DNA from: Turnera subulata
Lineage: Eukaryota; Streptophyta; Magnoliopsida; Malpighiales; Passifloraceae
Reading direction: 5' to 3'
Length of the DNA stretch: 64,000 nucleotides
NCBI GenBank assembly: GCA_028386065.3
Contig: JAKUCV010007259.1
Span: forward strand, 7,179-71,178
The translations under genes and the position numbers were made by a program. The first letter of the stretch is position 1. Every line of letters begins with the position of its first letter. The notes beneath the pieces were generated by a model. The model was not told the origin of the DNA. It was given only the letters and a program-made list of their open reading frames with translations, and made no database searches. Below, piece by piece: positions 1 to 11,667 of this stretch.

Positions 1-246
1 TTCATGTGACTTGAACTCTCAGGTTGTAAAACGGTTTGTTAAGCACCCGGAAGCTTAACACTAGATAGTAAACTCTTCAAGTGAGCCTTGAAGGACTGGA
101 TTAGCCACAAGTTAGTTGTGTGTGAACCAGTATAAAAATCTTTGTGTCCTTCATTCTTTAAATTCCGCATTCAATTCCTGCCTATTTCGTTTTCAATTCG
201 ATTATCGCTATTCACCCCCCTCTAGCGAAGGGTCATTGTTCTAACA
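1..246 (+). repeat. 3' end of a Ty1/copia LTR (family A)
   Basis: This stretch ends in TTCTAACA at 246 and closely matches the right part of the copia LTR at 45812-48697, including the conserved block around CACCCCCCTCTAGCG and the GGTTTGTTAAGCACCC block. The bases after 246 do not resemble a primer-binding site, so it is a 3' LTR or solo LTR whose left part lies outside the window. Confidence 0.75.
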
Positions 247-721
247 CTATATCTGCAAAACTAACTAGATGCACCTTGGCCTCACAAGGTTAAAATAATT
301 CTATATACCAAAATAATAGAATATGTATTTGTATATTATATTCCAATATAAATACGTTAGAGCAAAATTATATTTTGCAAATAAATTTATAGCAAAAGCT
401 TCAGGCTTTATGTTACTAGCAAGATAAATTGCAGTGTGATGTGGTACTTCAAGACCAATCGATTAATCTAATCTTTTCAAAAATTTTTATCTTAAACTTT
501 TTCCTTAAATATAGCACGGATTTGGAAACCTCTTCAGGAGTTCCAGTAGTATTCAGATCACAAAAATAATGAAAATTTCACATATAGATCTAAATCATAA
601 ACATAAGCAACAATAATAATAAATTCACATATATACTGATTAAATAAAACACATAGAGCATATATGCAAGAATAATTATACATCACATTTCCAAATTGGC
701 TCAAACCATGTAAAGATCAAT

Positions 722-913
722 TTAGTTTAATTGAATATATATATCCCGGAAATTAGTTGCTTCAGGCAACGTGAATGCTTCAAGGATTTTCGTGTATATG
801 TCATGACTTATGGATCCATATAAATAGGCTGTAACAGCATCCACTAAACACATTTCTAGTTTTTCATGTATTGCCAGACTTATCAAACACTGAAAAGTAA
901 TTGCATTCACCAC
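722..913 (-). pseudogene. copia reverse transcriptase fragment
   Basis: The translation resembles the start of the copia RVT_2 domain: a segment like LISLAIHEKLEMCLVDAVTA, then YLYGS and IYTKI. In intact elements this stretch holds the first catalytic Asp region and the YLYG motif. Only about 60 residues are readable. The rest of the polymerase is lost, so this cannot be functional. Confidence 0.75.
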
Positions 914-1180
914 AGGGGAGTATGTCTTCTTATAATCACTACCAGGTCGTTGGGTAAAATATTGTGCGGCAAGTCATGCTTTTATATCTCACTATTAAAT
1001 TTTCTTTCCACACAAATACACATTTATAATCGACCGATTTTACACCATCAGGTGTACGGACTACAGGTCCGAAAAACTTCTCGCTTCACAAGCGAGTCTA
1101 ACACAGCCTTAATTGCGTCTCTCCAAATTGGCCAATCATTTCTGTGCCTACACTCATCAATAGTTGTAGGTTCATGATCC

Positions 1181-1697
1181 TCATTTTTTCATAATATTTA
1201 GCACTATATTATGTGCAAAAATTTCGTCGACGGTTATTTCACGTCGGTTCCATCTTGTTCCTAACACAGTATAATTGATCGATATCTCATAATTTTCATT
1301 TATTTCAGGTACCTGAGTTACTTCTGGAACTTTATCAATTGTGTCAGAGACTTCTTCTGGAGGATTTTCCTCTTTTTGAGGATTTTCAATTTGAATCTCT
1401 ACTGGAGGTCTTATTTTCTTGTTGGGGCCATCTTGTATCTTTGCTCCTTTTTCTCTATCGAGAATTTTTATCTTTGGAACCGAGTGGTATTCCACGCTTC
1501 TGGCATACTCTAGATTCATTTGCATTCTTTGATTGTTCTTCAGGAACATCAATTTGAACAGGAGTATTTGCAGCTGGTATATAAGATTTGGTCACTTTAT
1601 TTAAATCAAAAAATATGTCTGGCAATTGATTTACTAAATTTTTGCAAATGAATCTTCTTTTGAACTTCAGGTTCACATTAATTTGTTCGAGGATCAA
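1181..1697 (-). pseudogene. copia integrase C-terminal / linker fragment
   Basis: Two overlapping frames (1697-1455 and 1552-1181) together cover the hydrophilic linker between integrase and reverse transcriptase. The GIPLGSKDKNSR segment and the acidic, proline-rich stretch ending in ISINY...WNR...DEIFAHNI are typical of this copia group. The change of frame near 1500 is a frameshift that breaks the polyprotein. Confidence 0.7.
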
Positions 1698-1849
1698 AAC
1701 TGGATATTGTTATAGTATTTTAGTAATCTCTTGATCCAGCTACTTATTTTCTCCCCCTGATGTTGGGTAAACACTTTCATCAAATTGACAATCAACAAAT
1801 TTTACTATAAATGAATCTCTAGTTGATTGTTTCAATTATTTTATAACTT

Positions 1850-2600
1850 ATGGAGATTCATATCCAACTTATATTCCTAATCTTCTTTGAGCACCCACTT
1901 TAGTTCCCTGTGGTGGAGCAATTGGTACATAAGATGGGAGATATTAGGTTCGTGACCATGAACCAATTAAATGGGGAGATCTTATGATAACTTGTTGGCC
2001 TGATGCATACAGGTGGTGCTGCATGTAAAATAGCATGTTCCCAAACAGTAATTTCTCATTAGCAATGGTCTTGCAATCAATTGGAAATATTCAATAAACG
2101 ATTCACCCAGATCGTTTTGGGTATGAACATAAGCTACAGGATGTTCAACCATTATTTCCAATGATATACATTAACCATTAAAGGAATACACCAGTATCAT
2201 CAAGACATATAGTCTTATAAAATAATTAGGGATCTGTACCCGCAATTGGCTTAATTTAAAAATAAGCGCGCAATATGCCAAATTCCGTCTAATAAGCACA
2301 CATTAGACCATCTAGTCGATGCATCAATTAAAAACCATAAAATTACCTAGATGGTCAACATGGCGGATTTACTAGTCCGCGTACATGTCCCTAAATTGTT
2401 GATAATCGTAGGCCAGCCTCATCATAGGAAGGCCAAATAATTAATTTTCCTCCGTAACAAGCAAACATATGGAAATTCATTGAATTGTAAAAACTTCTGG
2501 TTTTTCAATCAATGACCAACTAAATTTTCAATAATTTTACGCATCATTATTGATCCGGGATGGCCCAACCGGTCATGCCAAACAGGAAATCTACCAGCCA
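1850..2600 (-). pseudogene. copia integrase core fragment
   Basis: Reading the minus strand by eye gives the integrase hallmarks across several frames: HDRLGHPGS (zinc-binding/GAG-pre-integrase region, about 2575-2530), a LIDAS-like segment near 2320, VEHPVAYVHTQNDLGESFI (catalytic core, about 2150-2090), and YVPIAPPQGTKVGAQRRLGI (about 1935-1885). Stops and frameshifts separate the pieces. The assignment is secure; activity is excluded. Confidence 0.8.
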
Positions 2601-2884
2601 ACTTCTAGTTGGTACCAGCTTCGGGCTGTGCAAACTATGTATTTTAATAACTTAGGAAAAATTATTTGCTAGCTTCAGGCTAATATCAACTTCAGGCTAC
2701 TGCATGCCAGTCTTTATAAACTAAAAGATAATGTAGATAATCTTTCCACAAATTGTTTTTTACTGCAGCAGTAGCCTTTACAATACAGAGATATTCAATT
2801 CTCTCTTTCACTTATTGTCTCAACGTAATATATATTTGAGACTTGAATAAAATATCCTTTTATTATTGTAAGCATAAAAATTTT

Positions 2885-3030
2885 GCTCTTCAAGAATATA
2901 ATAAAATTCATGCTCTTCCAGAGTGTAAATTCAGGCACTTCCAGAGCGTAAATATATGTAAATTCAGGCTCTTCCAGAGCGTAAATATATGCTCTTCTAG
3001 AGCATAGTAAAATTTGTGCTCTTCTAGGAC
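2885..3030. repeat. short irregular repeats with GCTCTTCCAGAG core
   Basis: Within the decayed copia element a motif close to CTCTTCCAGAGCGTAAAT recurs about five times at uneven spacing. The core CTCTTCCAGAG is partly self-complementary. It looks like local slippage within dead retrotransposon DNA. Confidence 0.5.
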
Positions 3031-3536
3031 ATATTAATCTTCTTCTCCTTTTTAGATCATATGCTACTTAAAAATAATTTTCGTTTATTAAATACGGAAT
3101 GTGTTGTTGCATTGTCTACAGGATAAATGCCAGAGTCATTATTATAGAAACCATAGTTTTATATTCATATTAAAAATTTAACAGATATAACATATTGTAA
3201 TAGTAAATATAAGTAAAACTAAAATATAATATATAATATGATAAAATATAGCACATAAGGACATAATAAAACTAAACATAAAATTAAATTAAAATTTCTT
3301 TTGCAGCTTTATCTTAAAATATATTTTCGCTTGTACCTTCAGGGTAAGCAAGATAAATAGTAATATTCAAAAAATAATTATATCTGGAAGTTAATATCAT
3401 AGCCATCATCTTAAACAAAGTTGGTTTTAACAATATGACATTTGTCCTTCAGGGACATTTAGTAAAATTCTACCAAATGGCTTGCTATACGCATGTTGAC
3501 CAATGGCCTGTTCAAACGGCCAAACTAAAATTATCA

Positions 3537-4019
3537 TTATATGGTCACATTCACTTCAGGGAATGGAGTAGAGCCAATTAGATGTGATTTATAATTTTTC
3601 AATAATAGCTTATTATTTTGTTTAGCCACAAGGAGGCATAAAATTAAATCCAAATTTTTTTTTGAAGGTTTCTTCATGATATTGCTACTGCAGGAGTACA
3701 TTTGATGTATGAAAAGTAGAGAATTCTTTTTTTTTTCTAGAATGACCATCTTCTGGTGGTCATACCTTTCTTTTAAATTCTTTCAAAGATCTGCAGGATC
3801 TTTGACAATAAGAAATTCAATCTTTATACTATCATGAAGATGGTGGCGATGAAAAATTATAATTTTTGCCTTCTTTAAACTATATGCTTTGTTTTCTTCT
3901 TTTATGGTATCTCCCACACCATTAGCATCTAAATATATTTCACCATCTAATGCCCATGACAAATTTCTTCTAGAAATGTTAAGGGCCTCGAATTCAAGTT
4001 TTGTAATATTAACCATAAT
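3537..4019 (-). pseudogene. copia gag fragment
   Basis: The frame starting at 4016 begins like many plant copia Gag proteins (MVNITKLEFEALNISRRN...LSWALDGEIYLDA..GDTIKE) and runs to ...VKDPADL. A second frame ending at 3537 contains LVAKQNNKLLLKNYKSH and PFPEVN, which belongs to the middle of the same Gag. The two are out of frame and a stop intervenes, so Gag is broken. The adenine/thymine-rich interruption at about 3720-3780 probably holds the frameshift. Confidence 0.8.
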
Positions 4020-4078
4020 AACAGTAATAACAACAAAAGAAATAAAATAAATAATAATATAGAATATATAATAAATAT

Positions 4079-4208
4079 ACGCTTACTTGATAAATCTTTC
4101 AACAATATTAATAGAATACTAGTAAAGAATATGTTATACATATATACGCTTACTCGATAAATCTTTCAGCAATATTAATAGCATAATAATAAAGAAAATA
4201 TAACATAT
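4079..4208. repeat. 66-67 bp tandem duplication
   Basis: Two adjacent units begin ACGCTTACTTGATAAATC and ACGCTTACTCGATAAATC, and each continues CTTTCA(A/G)CAATATTAATAG to ...CATATAT. They differ at several positions, so the duplication is not recent. It lies between gag and the presumed 5' LTR of the copia remnant. Confidence 0.8.
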
Positions 4209-5689
4209 ATAGAAAGAATGAAAGTAGCAATAAGAAAAGTTTTAGAAATAAGTACCTTATTTGGCTAGAGACTCGTACTGATAGCGTGTTGTAAAATTGG
4301 GGGATGAACTTCACTTCTTGATGGAATAATACAAGCGTGATCAAGGTAATAATACAACCTTGATGAAAGTAATACAACTTTATAGTAATAATACAACTTT
4401 GATAATAATGATAATGGAGAATAATAAACTTGAATGGAGGGAGATGGAGAAGAGAGGTGTATGGAAATGGGAAGAGAGTGAAGTTTATAGTGGGATGTAA
4501 GTATATGAAAGTGAAGGAATGAAGGGGCATTTATAGTTGGAAATGGGAGGATAAAAACAAATAAGTATGATTAATTTAAAAGGATAAAATCAAAGGGATG
4601 TTAGGTAAAGGAAGATGATATTAGGATTATGACAAATAGAATTATAGAGGGTAATTAGCCAAAGAGATAATTCCAAGTAAAAATTTGGTGTATGGATAAA
4701 GTATTTACCGGGAGTAAATTTAGGTATAATAAAAATGAGTTTTACTGAATGGTAACAATAACATTCAACATAATTTATTTATTACAGGAACTTAGGCCAT
4801 CGAATCTAATTTCAAGCCACCAAAAATCATGTGCTGTTGCCAGTCCTTAGCCAATTAGATGTCAATTATTCCAACAATGCAACTCTCTTAGGTGGTGGTA
4901 TCCCAATCACTCATAATTCCAAGTAAGATTTTCTCTCAAGACTAAAAAATGATTGTATCCATTACCCTTTTTGTATGATTGAGCAGATTACATTTGCTTT
5001 CTATGCCCAAACAAAAAAGATCACATTTGTTTTTGAGTTAGCAAATATCTGTTCTTAGTTGTAGTTGTTACCTTAATAAGTCACCTACCGGAGTCAGGAA
5101 ACAGAAGAGTTTGGCTGTTTCCAGTTTGCTGCCTCCGTTTATGGAAATTCTTGTATTGGATTTGCTAAAAATTTAGATTAGTATCACCCACTCCAACAAC
5201 ATTCCTAAAAACATTCCTTGTTTAGGTGGCAAGAGTGGAGAAGTAAAATAACAAGAACGAATCTTAAAACTCAAAGCCAAACTAAAAATCACTGGATGTG
5301 GTTGCCATCAGGACCAAAACATATATGGTAACAAAATCCAAATTTAGCCTATCCCATCTCAGCTAGGATTCTTCAGCATCCAACTCCACCCAACCCAACC
5401 AAAATCTTGTATTGATAGGAAAGAGTGTGGCCGTTGGTTTTTTGCAAATTGGTTAATTATTGAAAACATATGAAAAAAACAATTTAAATAAAAATGTCTA
5501 ATACGATATAAGAAATAGTGGGGTCCATGGCCATGCCCCATCTACAAATATGTGATGATTCCTGGGTCCATTTGCATCATAATCCTGTCTATTATGATTC
5601 CTAGGAACACGGGACAGTAGTGATAGGAGGGCCTCTCGGACTCCTATTACTACTCTTTTGTCACCTTATTTTGGACACCAATTATGGAG

Positions 5690-6208
5690 GTCAATCTCAC
5701 AGATCCAATAGCCTTATACAAGTAATCTTGTTTAACTTGATTATTTTTTTGATATTTGTGTGCTTAACGCCTATGGTGGCGAGATGAAAGGACTGATAAT
5801 ATTTTGGGGTCAAAGCTGTGTTGTTAGATGGATTCACAGATTTATTGGTTCTGATCCTCATATCATAATTAGCTCCACCACTTAAAAAATATCGATTTCC
5901 AAAGACATTAAAGAGGGCCAAGCCTTCTGGAAAGATCGCCTGGTACTAACCAGAAAAATGCCATCCAATTACTCAAGCAAAGGGGAACTACCAATATTGG
6001 GGGAGCTAGCAGTTGATGTGGCGTTTGATCAACCACTGATCTGACAATTTACATGTTTGATTTTTGCTTTGGACGTTTCTACCAGTAGCCATGTATGGCT
6101 TTACATACTATTTTGACTGTAATATTGTTTTAGCTTTGGTCGTTTATGTTTGTATCAAACTTTTATTTGAATGAAATTAATCTATGATGCTTGCTGATTA
6201 AAAAAAAA
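5690..6208 (+). mobile_element. possible LINE 3' end
   Basis: The segment ends in a T-rich tail (...TTGAATGAAATTAATC, TGCTTGCTGATT) followed by nine A residues at about 6200-6208, as plant L1-type LINE tails often do. A short readable stretch at about 5930-6050 might be a degraded RNase H/C-terminal region. No domain is clear and I did not find target duplications. The rest of 4770-6500 shows nothing I can identify. Confidence 0.3.
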
Positions 6209-6775
6209 ATTACCCCCACATGAATAAAAATCATGAAGAAAATACAGGAAAATGGATACAAAATGTAATTTAAGCCTCAGCTTCTGCCTGCCTGTGCCTG
6301 CTCCTCCTCAGAAACCTAGTATAATAAATTATTAGTAAAAGAAAGAAAAGAAATTGGGGAAATACAACTCAGAGGAAGCAAATCCCTTTTGATTTTCAAT
6401 ATCCTATGTTTTTGCGCTTCACATTCCTAATTTCTCCACCCACCTAAACTTAGCACACTTATCCACAAACAGAGGGGATTTTGTTTCAAACAGATAAGGG
6501 GGGAGGTGGCCTTCACTATTTTTGCAAGATTAAAACTTTCCTCTTTGCATTGGATTTTTTTAATTTTTATTTGAATTTCAGGTTTTTATTTGCAAAATAA
6601 TCTCTTCCTGTCATTTCCCTCTCCTTGAGGACCAATTACAAGGGGCAAAAAGAAAAAAAAAGCTTTTTGGGTTTTATCAATTTGGAGCAGAGCCAAATTC
6701 AAAAAGCTCAGATTTTAGGGACTTTTTTTTTCCTTTTCTGTCGCATTCCCAGATCTCGCCATTCATGTCGTCAAT

Positions 6776-6961
6776 GTAAGTTTTCCCTTCACTCTGTTTC
6801 CCCTTCAAGTCTAATATATGCAATCAGGGATTTTGGAGTATCATCATGTGCATAAAAGCATTAGTCTTTCTTTAGGGTTTTTGACTATTCATTTGATGAG
6901 CCACTGGAATGCTCTGATTTTGAGGTGTTTCAAGGTGGGAACTTTGATTATTGCTTAGCAG
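6776..6961 (+). other. 5' leader intron of the PP2A B' gene
   Basis: A donor CAAT|GTAAGT at 6776 and an acceptor TTGCTTAGCAG ending at 6961 bracket a T-rich 186-nt segment just before the start codon at 7021. Leader introns are common in plant genes of this type. The transcription start is not visible; no convincing TATA box was found upstream. Confidence 0.55.
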
Positions 6962-7020
6962 GATTTAGGCAAAATTTGGGTCAGTGGGGGGTTAGGGTTT
7001 TGGGTTTTTCGTAGGGAGAT

Positions 7021-10000
7021 ATGATCAAACAGATATTGCGTAAGTTACCTCGAAAACCCTCAAAATCTTCGAATAATGATGCAAACAACGAGGGTGGGTT
7101 GGATGCTAATCCGGGTTTGAATTCATCCTCTAAACAATCTTTCATTTCTTCCAAATCTTCCAATTCGGGCTCTCGGTTGAACAATGGGACTCTTGCCCCG
7201 CAGAACAAATTGAATCAAGGCAAAAAATCAGCTCCCATGGCGGTCCAAGTGGGTGCCATGCTGGCTTCTGAGGCTTACGAACCATTGCCTACCTTCCGTG
7301 AAGTCCCGAGTGCGGAGAAGCATAATCTCTTCATCAAGAAGTTGAACATGTGCTGCGTTTTGTTTGATTTTAGTGATCCTTCTAAGCATCTCAAGGAGAA
7401 GGATATAAAGCGGCAGACTTTGCTTGAGCTTGTTGATTATATGTCAACAGTGACAACAAAGTTCAATGAGGTGGCAATGCAGGAGATTACAAGAATGGTG
7501 GCGACTAACTTGTTTAGAACGCTCCCATCAACCAATCATGAAAATAAGATTCTTGAAGTGTTTGACCCGGAGGAAGAGGAGCCAGCTATGGAGCCTGCAT
7601 GGCCTCATCTTCAGATCGTGTATGAGTTTCTGCTTAGATTTGTGGCTTCACCGGAGACTGATGCTAAGCTTGCCAAGAGATACATTGACCATTCGTTTGT
7701 GTTGAGATTGTTAGATTTGTTTGATTCTGAGGATCAAAGGGAGAGAGAGTATCTGAAGACAATATTGCATCGCATTTATGGGAAGTTCATGGTGCATCGG
7801 CCTTTTATCAGGAAGGCTATCAACAATATCTTTTACCAATTCATTTTTGAGACGGAGAGGCATAATGGGATTGCAGAATTGCTTGAGATACTGGGAAGCA
7901 TAATCAATGGGTTTGCATTGCCATTGAAGGAAGAGCACAAGCTCTTCCTTGTTCGTGCCTTGATTCCCCTTCACAAGCCCAAGTGTGTGTCAATGTATCA
8001 TCAGCAGCTTTCATATTGTATCACTCAGTTTGTGGAGAAAGATTTCAAGCTGGCCGATACTGTAATTCGAGGCCTGCTAAAGTACTGGCCCCTAACTAAT
8101 AGTTCGAAGTAGGTGATGTTCCTTGGTGAGTTGGAGGAAGTTTTGGAAGCCACTCAGGGAGCAGAGTTTCAACGTTGCATGGTCCCTCTGTTCCGTCAAC
8201 TCGGTCGTTGCCTAAACAGTTCACATTTTCAGGTGAGTAGTTTGGTGTTTATTCTTTATTTGCTGCTGGATTCTTTCTGTCTACTTCCTGAATGCATTTA
8301 ATATCTGTTGTATACTATGTAATTCTCTTAATATCTCTTTCCAGTGTGTAATCCCTTTTTCAGTGAAACTTTAGTTATTCTCGCTATGCATATTAAAATA
8401 GACTAAATGTTGTTCCAATGATAAGCTGAACAATGCATTGGACTGCAAAATTCTAGGTTCTGCATTTTTACGTGGTTAGCTTGGCAGCACATAGAGCTGA
8501 AAAAGTTGTGTCTATAATTATTTACAGAGTTGTTCATTTGAGATTTTGATGTTTTTGCAGTTTTCTATTCAATAAAAGTTTGTTGATTTTCACTAATTCA
8601 GAAACAAATTAATAGAAGGAGCATGCGTGTAGTCAAACATTGAATAGGTGGTCGTTACCATTAGTTCCTCAACATACTTTAAGAAGCCATATTTGAAATG
8701 GAAACAGGAAAAAGGAAATGCTTCCCTTTTGTCAAGACAATAAAAAGGAAATGCATTCTATACACAGCTTAATTTTGTCCTGTTCTTCATCTTGAATAGA
8801 ATATTGCATCTAGTTATTGACCAGCACAAAGTCCAAAAATTCCACATTGTGAAGAGAAACCCAAAACATTTAAGTTGCTCCGACTGTTACCTAGGAACTA
8901 ATGATTGTGCAAAAATTTGTGTCTAAGCTACTATATAATATGACCTGATGCTTCACCATCATTTTCTCTCACACGCACATCACCAATTCACCATTCATAC
9001 TTCCTTCTGATTAGGTTAACAATTAGTATCTTTCTGATTTAATGTTCCAAGCAATAGAAAAGGCTACATGATGACACTAGCTTCTTGGATACTTTTGTCC
9101 AGAATCACTCTTATGGTGATGAACACATTTATTTTATGTGAGTGTTCTATTTGTTTTATATGAGACCTCCTGGTTTGGGAGTTAATTTGAGATAAAAAGG
9201 GAAAAGAAGATGAAACATGCAAGAACTGGCATAATTAATCTGTTCGCAACCTGTTAATACTTGTGTATGGTCTAACACACCAGATAATGGTGGAAACGGA
9301 AGGCATTGGGTCTTCCGTTTTATTATGGCTGCGGCAATGGAAGTTGTGTACTCTTTGCATTGTCAATGGTATGTTGCTGAACAATGATTCACTGTGTTCT
9401 TTGCTATCACTTTTGCTTTATACTGGAAGTTCTGATCAAGAATTTAGCTTAGCATGCATATATATATGCTATGAAATAAAGTCCAGCCTCAGTCTAGCTT
9501 TGTGTAGGGGTTTGAGATGATAACCGATATGTAGAGAGATTTGTGTAAGCATGTTGGGAACTCTAATACAAAAGACCTGTGTTTTATGGCCAAAGGATGA
9601 TGGATTTATCAAGTCTAGTGAGGGCTTGAGGTTTGCATATTTGAATAATGTAGGTGTTGAATGTCAAGTAAATGGCGAAGTGGTTGGTAAGGCTGTCTAA
9701 CATGTCTTCTCTGGTAAATTGTATTCTATCACCGTAGATAGAGTATCTTTAAAATTAGCTCTCCAGCATGTTGCATGAATCCATTTGTTGCATGGCATTA
9801 GATTTACTCTCTGGCCTCAGACTCAGCTGAAAGTGGTTTTTCTTCTTGTTGGTTTATGAAAAGTAGTTGAAAATTAGATTTTCTTTCATTCACATGGTTT
9901 TGTCAATGTTGTTTTTCTTGCAGGTAGCTGAGCGTGCATTGTTTTTGTGGAACAACGATCATATAAGAAATTTGATCACACAGAATCGTAAAGTGATACT

Positions 10001-10313
10001 GCCTATTATCTTACCAGCTTTGGAGAGAAATGCCAGGGCTCATTGGAGCCAAGCTGTTCAGAGTCTGACACTGAATGTTCGTAAGATATTCTCCGATGCT
10101 GATCAAGAACTTTTTGACGAGTGCTTGGCCAGTTACCAAGAAGATGAGGCCAAGGAAAAGGAAACACAGGAGAAACGGGAGTTAACCTGGAACCGCTTGG
10201 AAGATGTGGCAGCCTCTAAAGCTGTAAGCAATGAGGCTGTACTTGTCTCGAGATTTGGCTCTTCTGTTGCCATTGCTACTGGGGCAAGTCCTAGGGCTAC
10301 TGCAGGTAGTTGA
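7021..10313 (+). CDS. PP2A B' (B56) regulatory subunit, gamma/zeta-like, with an internal amber codon
   Basis: B' subunits select substrates for the trimeric serine/threonine phosphatase 2A. Exon 1 is 7021-8232 (404 codons) and exon 2 is 9924-10313 (129 codons plus TGA). The 1,691-nt intron has GTGAGT...TTGCAG ends and joins ...NSSHFQ to [14 protein letters not shown] exactly as in the family. The N-terminus [16 protein letters not shown], followed by a Ser/Asn-rich tail and a B56 alpha-helical repeat domain (residues about 90-490), matches the plant gamma/zeta group, and 533 codons is the usual length. One codon is wrong: position 364, Glu in the conserved [14 protein letters not shown] block, is TAG (8110-8112). 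The remaining reading frame is intact, so this is a very recent mutation, an allele or a base error. As written, translation stops at 363 aa. The TBC gene lies downstream in the opposite orientation. Confidence 0.93.
8110..8112 (+). other. in-frame TAG in the B' subunit gene
   Basis: The reading frame from 7021 reaches TAG here and then continues [15 protein letters not shown] without further disruption to the splice donor at 8233. The family consensus at this codon is Glu (GAG), so a single G-to-T change explains it. The stop would remove the last third of the HEAT-like solenoid. Confidence 0.9.
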
Positions 10314-11667
10314 GGCTTGATGAGAGGCCTTGGCAGGTATAGATCAATTATTGTACTCTGGTCGTTGGTTCAAGCATAGCAGGCGAGACCTCAAACAGTG
10401 CAACGGTGGAACTGCTAGTCTCAACTTATTATTTCTCATCAATGGAAAAGGTGGAACGCGAGATTACAATGATGCTGAGGTTACTCCTGTTTTTGGGTGC
10501 CGCTCTCCTAGCTTTTATTTCTCACCTATGATAGTGTAAGAGTGTGTATTATAAGGGATCCAATTTATAGAGGTAGTGCTTCTTATGTTTTATTTTTCAT
10601 GTAATGATGCAAAGATATTGTTTCTTTCCCGTTCCAATGGTGCTAATTGCTTCACATTCATAGCCTCTTTAAATGCTCTTTTCTAAGCCAAATGGATGAT
10701 ACTCTCCCAGTCTGGTTTACGGATTTTGCCCCGAGTTTTATGCGGATGCTTGGAGGTCTTCTTTCACCAAAAATGATGACATGTCATCGTTGCAGTCCAC
10801 TAACTGTTTTTTTTTTCTTAGTTTCTTACAATTTTAGGAAGATAAAAAATCATTCTGTTTTTTTTTATTATTATTATGGAAATAGTTACCTTTAACAATT
10901 TTTTTTTTGAAGGGTACCTTTAACAACTAAATAAATAATGCTTCTTTCAAAAAAATAATTTTTTTAATTAATATGCGTTAGGACAAAAACAAAGGTTACC
11001 TTTAACAACTAAATAATGTGTTTAAATTACACATCTCATGTAGTAAAATTGTAGTTGTTCTTCCAATCTATTTATTAGGATATTTATAAGTGGGCTTAAT
11101 GTTAGTTAGTGGCGGCCTTTCCTGCTATTTACGAGTGGCTTACTGGGCTGAATGGCTCAATTGCAAATGTTCTTTATTTTGCCGTGGCTAATTTGAGGTG
11201 ATCAACATGATTGGGATTGGGAATGTTAACATAACCCTTGTAGCTTTATCCTTATCATGGCAGTTAAACACATCAGTAATCATGGGCATCATACTAGAAT
11301 CATAGCTTTTGTACATGTCTTGCTAATATGCTAACACAATTAAGACAATGTCAACATATAGCATGCACTGGTTTTGAGCTTAAAAACTCCAGGGCACCAC
11401 CAAGCCAGCAATGCCCTGACTTCCATTTCAACTTCTTGTGTTACATGCCACAACAAAGCCACATTTACACTGAGCCACCTACTACCCATCCAGGGAGACA
11501 AGACAACTCTTCATCGGCACCTTACCGGTCTCATCTTCCTCCCACCCATAAGATTAGAAGAAAAAAAGAGAAAGGGACTAGTGAAAATGTTCTTCTCCAT
11601 AGAAACAAGCATCTGGTAGGAATGTACTTATGGGTCATATTTTTTAACCCTTTTTCACAACTAGATG
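10314..11667. other. convergent intergenic region with both 3' UTRs
   Basis: The two host genes end tail to tail. The stretch is AT-rich, with several T runs and A runs (10808-10815, 10859-10866, 10901-10908). No further gene, RNA or clear element was recognised. Polyadenylation sites of both genes must lie here, but none can be fixed from sequence alone. Confidence 0.5.

Larger units (their letters stand above)
250..4770 (-). mobile_element. decayed Ty1/copia retrotransposon (family B)
   Basis: Minus-strand remains of a copia polyprotein appear in the expected order: gag (about 4019-3537), integrase (about 2600-1180), then the start of reverse transcriptase (913-722). Each piece has stops and frameshifts. 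The RT palm, RNase H and the 3' LTR are missing; the element stops where the family A LTR end begins at 246. A leader motif reading ATCAGTACGAGTCTC on the minus strand near 4270-4285 resembles the leader/primer-binding area of this group, so the 5' LTR probably lies at about 4290-4770. Both outer limits are approximate. Confidence 0.75.

Noticed and set aside
5359..5541. 60-aa minus ORF between copia debris and the PP2A gene
   Set aside because: No motif, no codon bias and no start context; it looks like chance.
9263..9520. 85-aa ORF in the PP2A B' intron
   Set aside because: It is inside an intron with good splice sites on both sides and has no recognisable domain.
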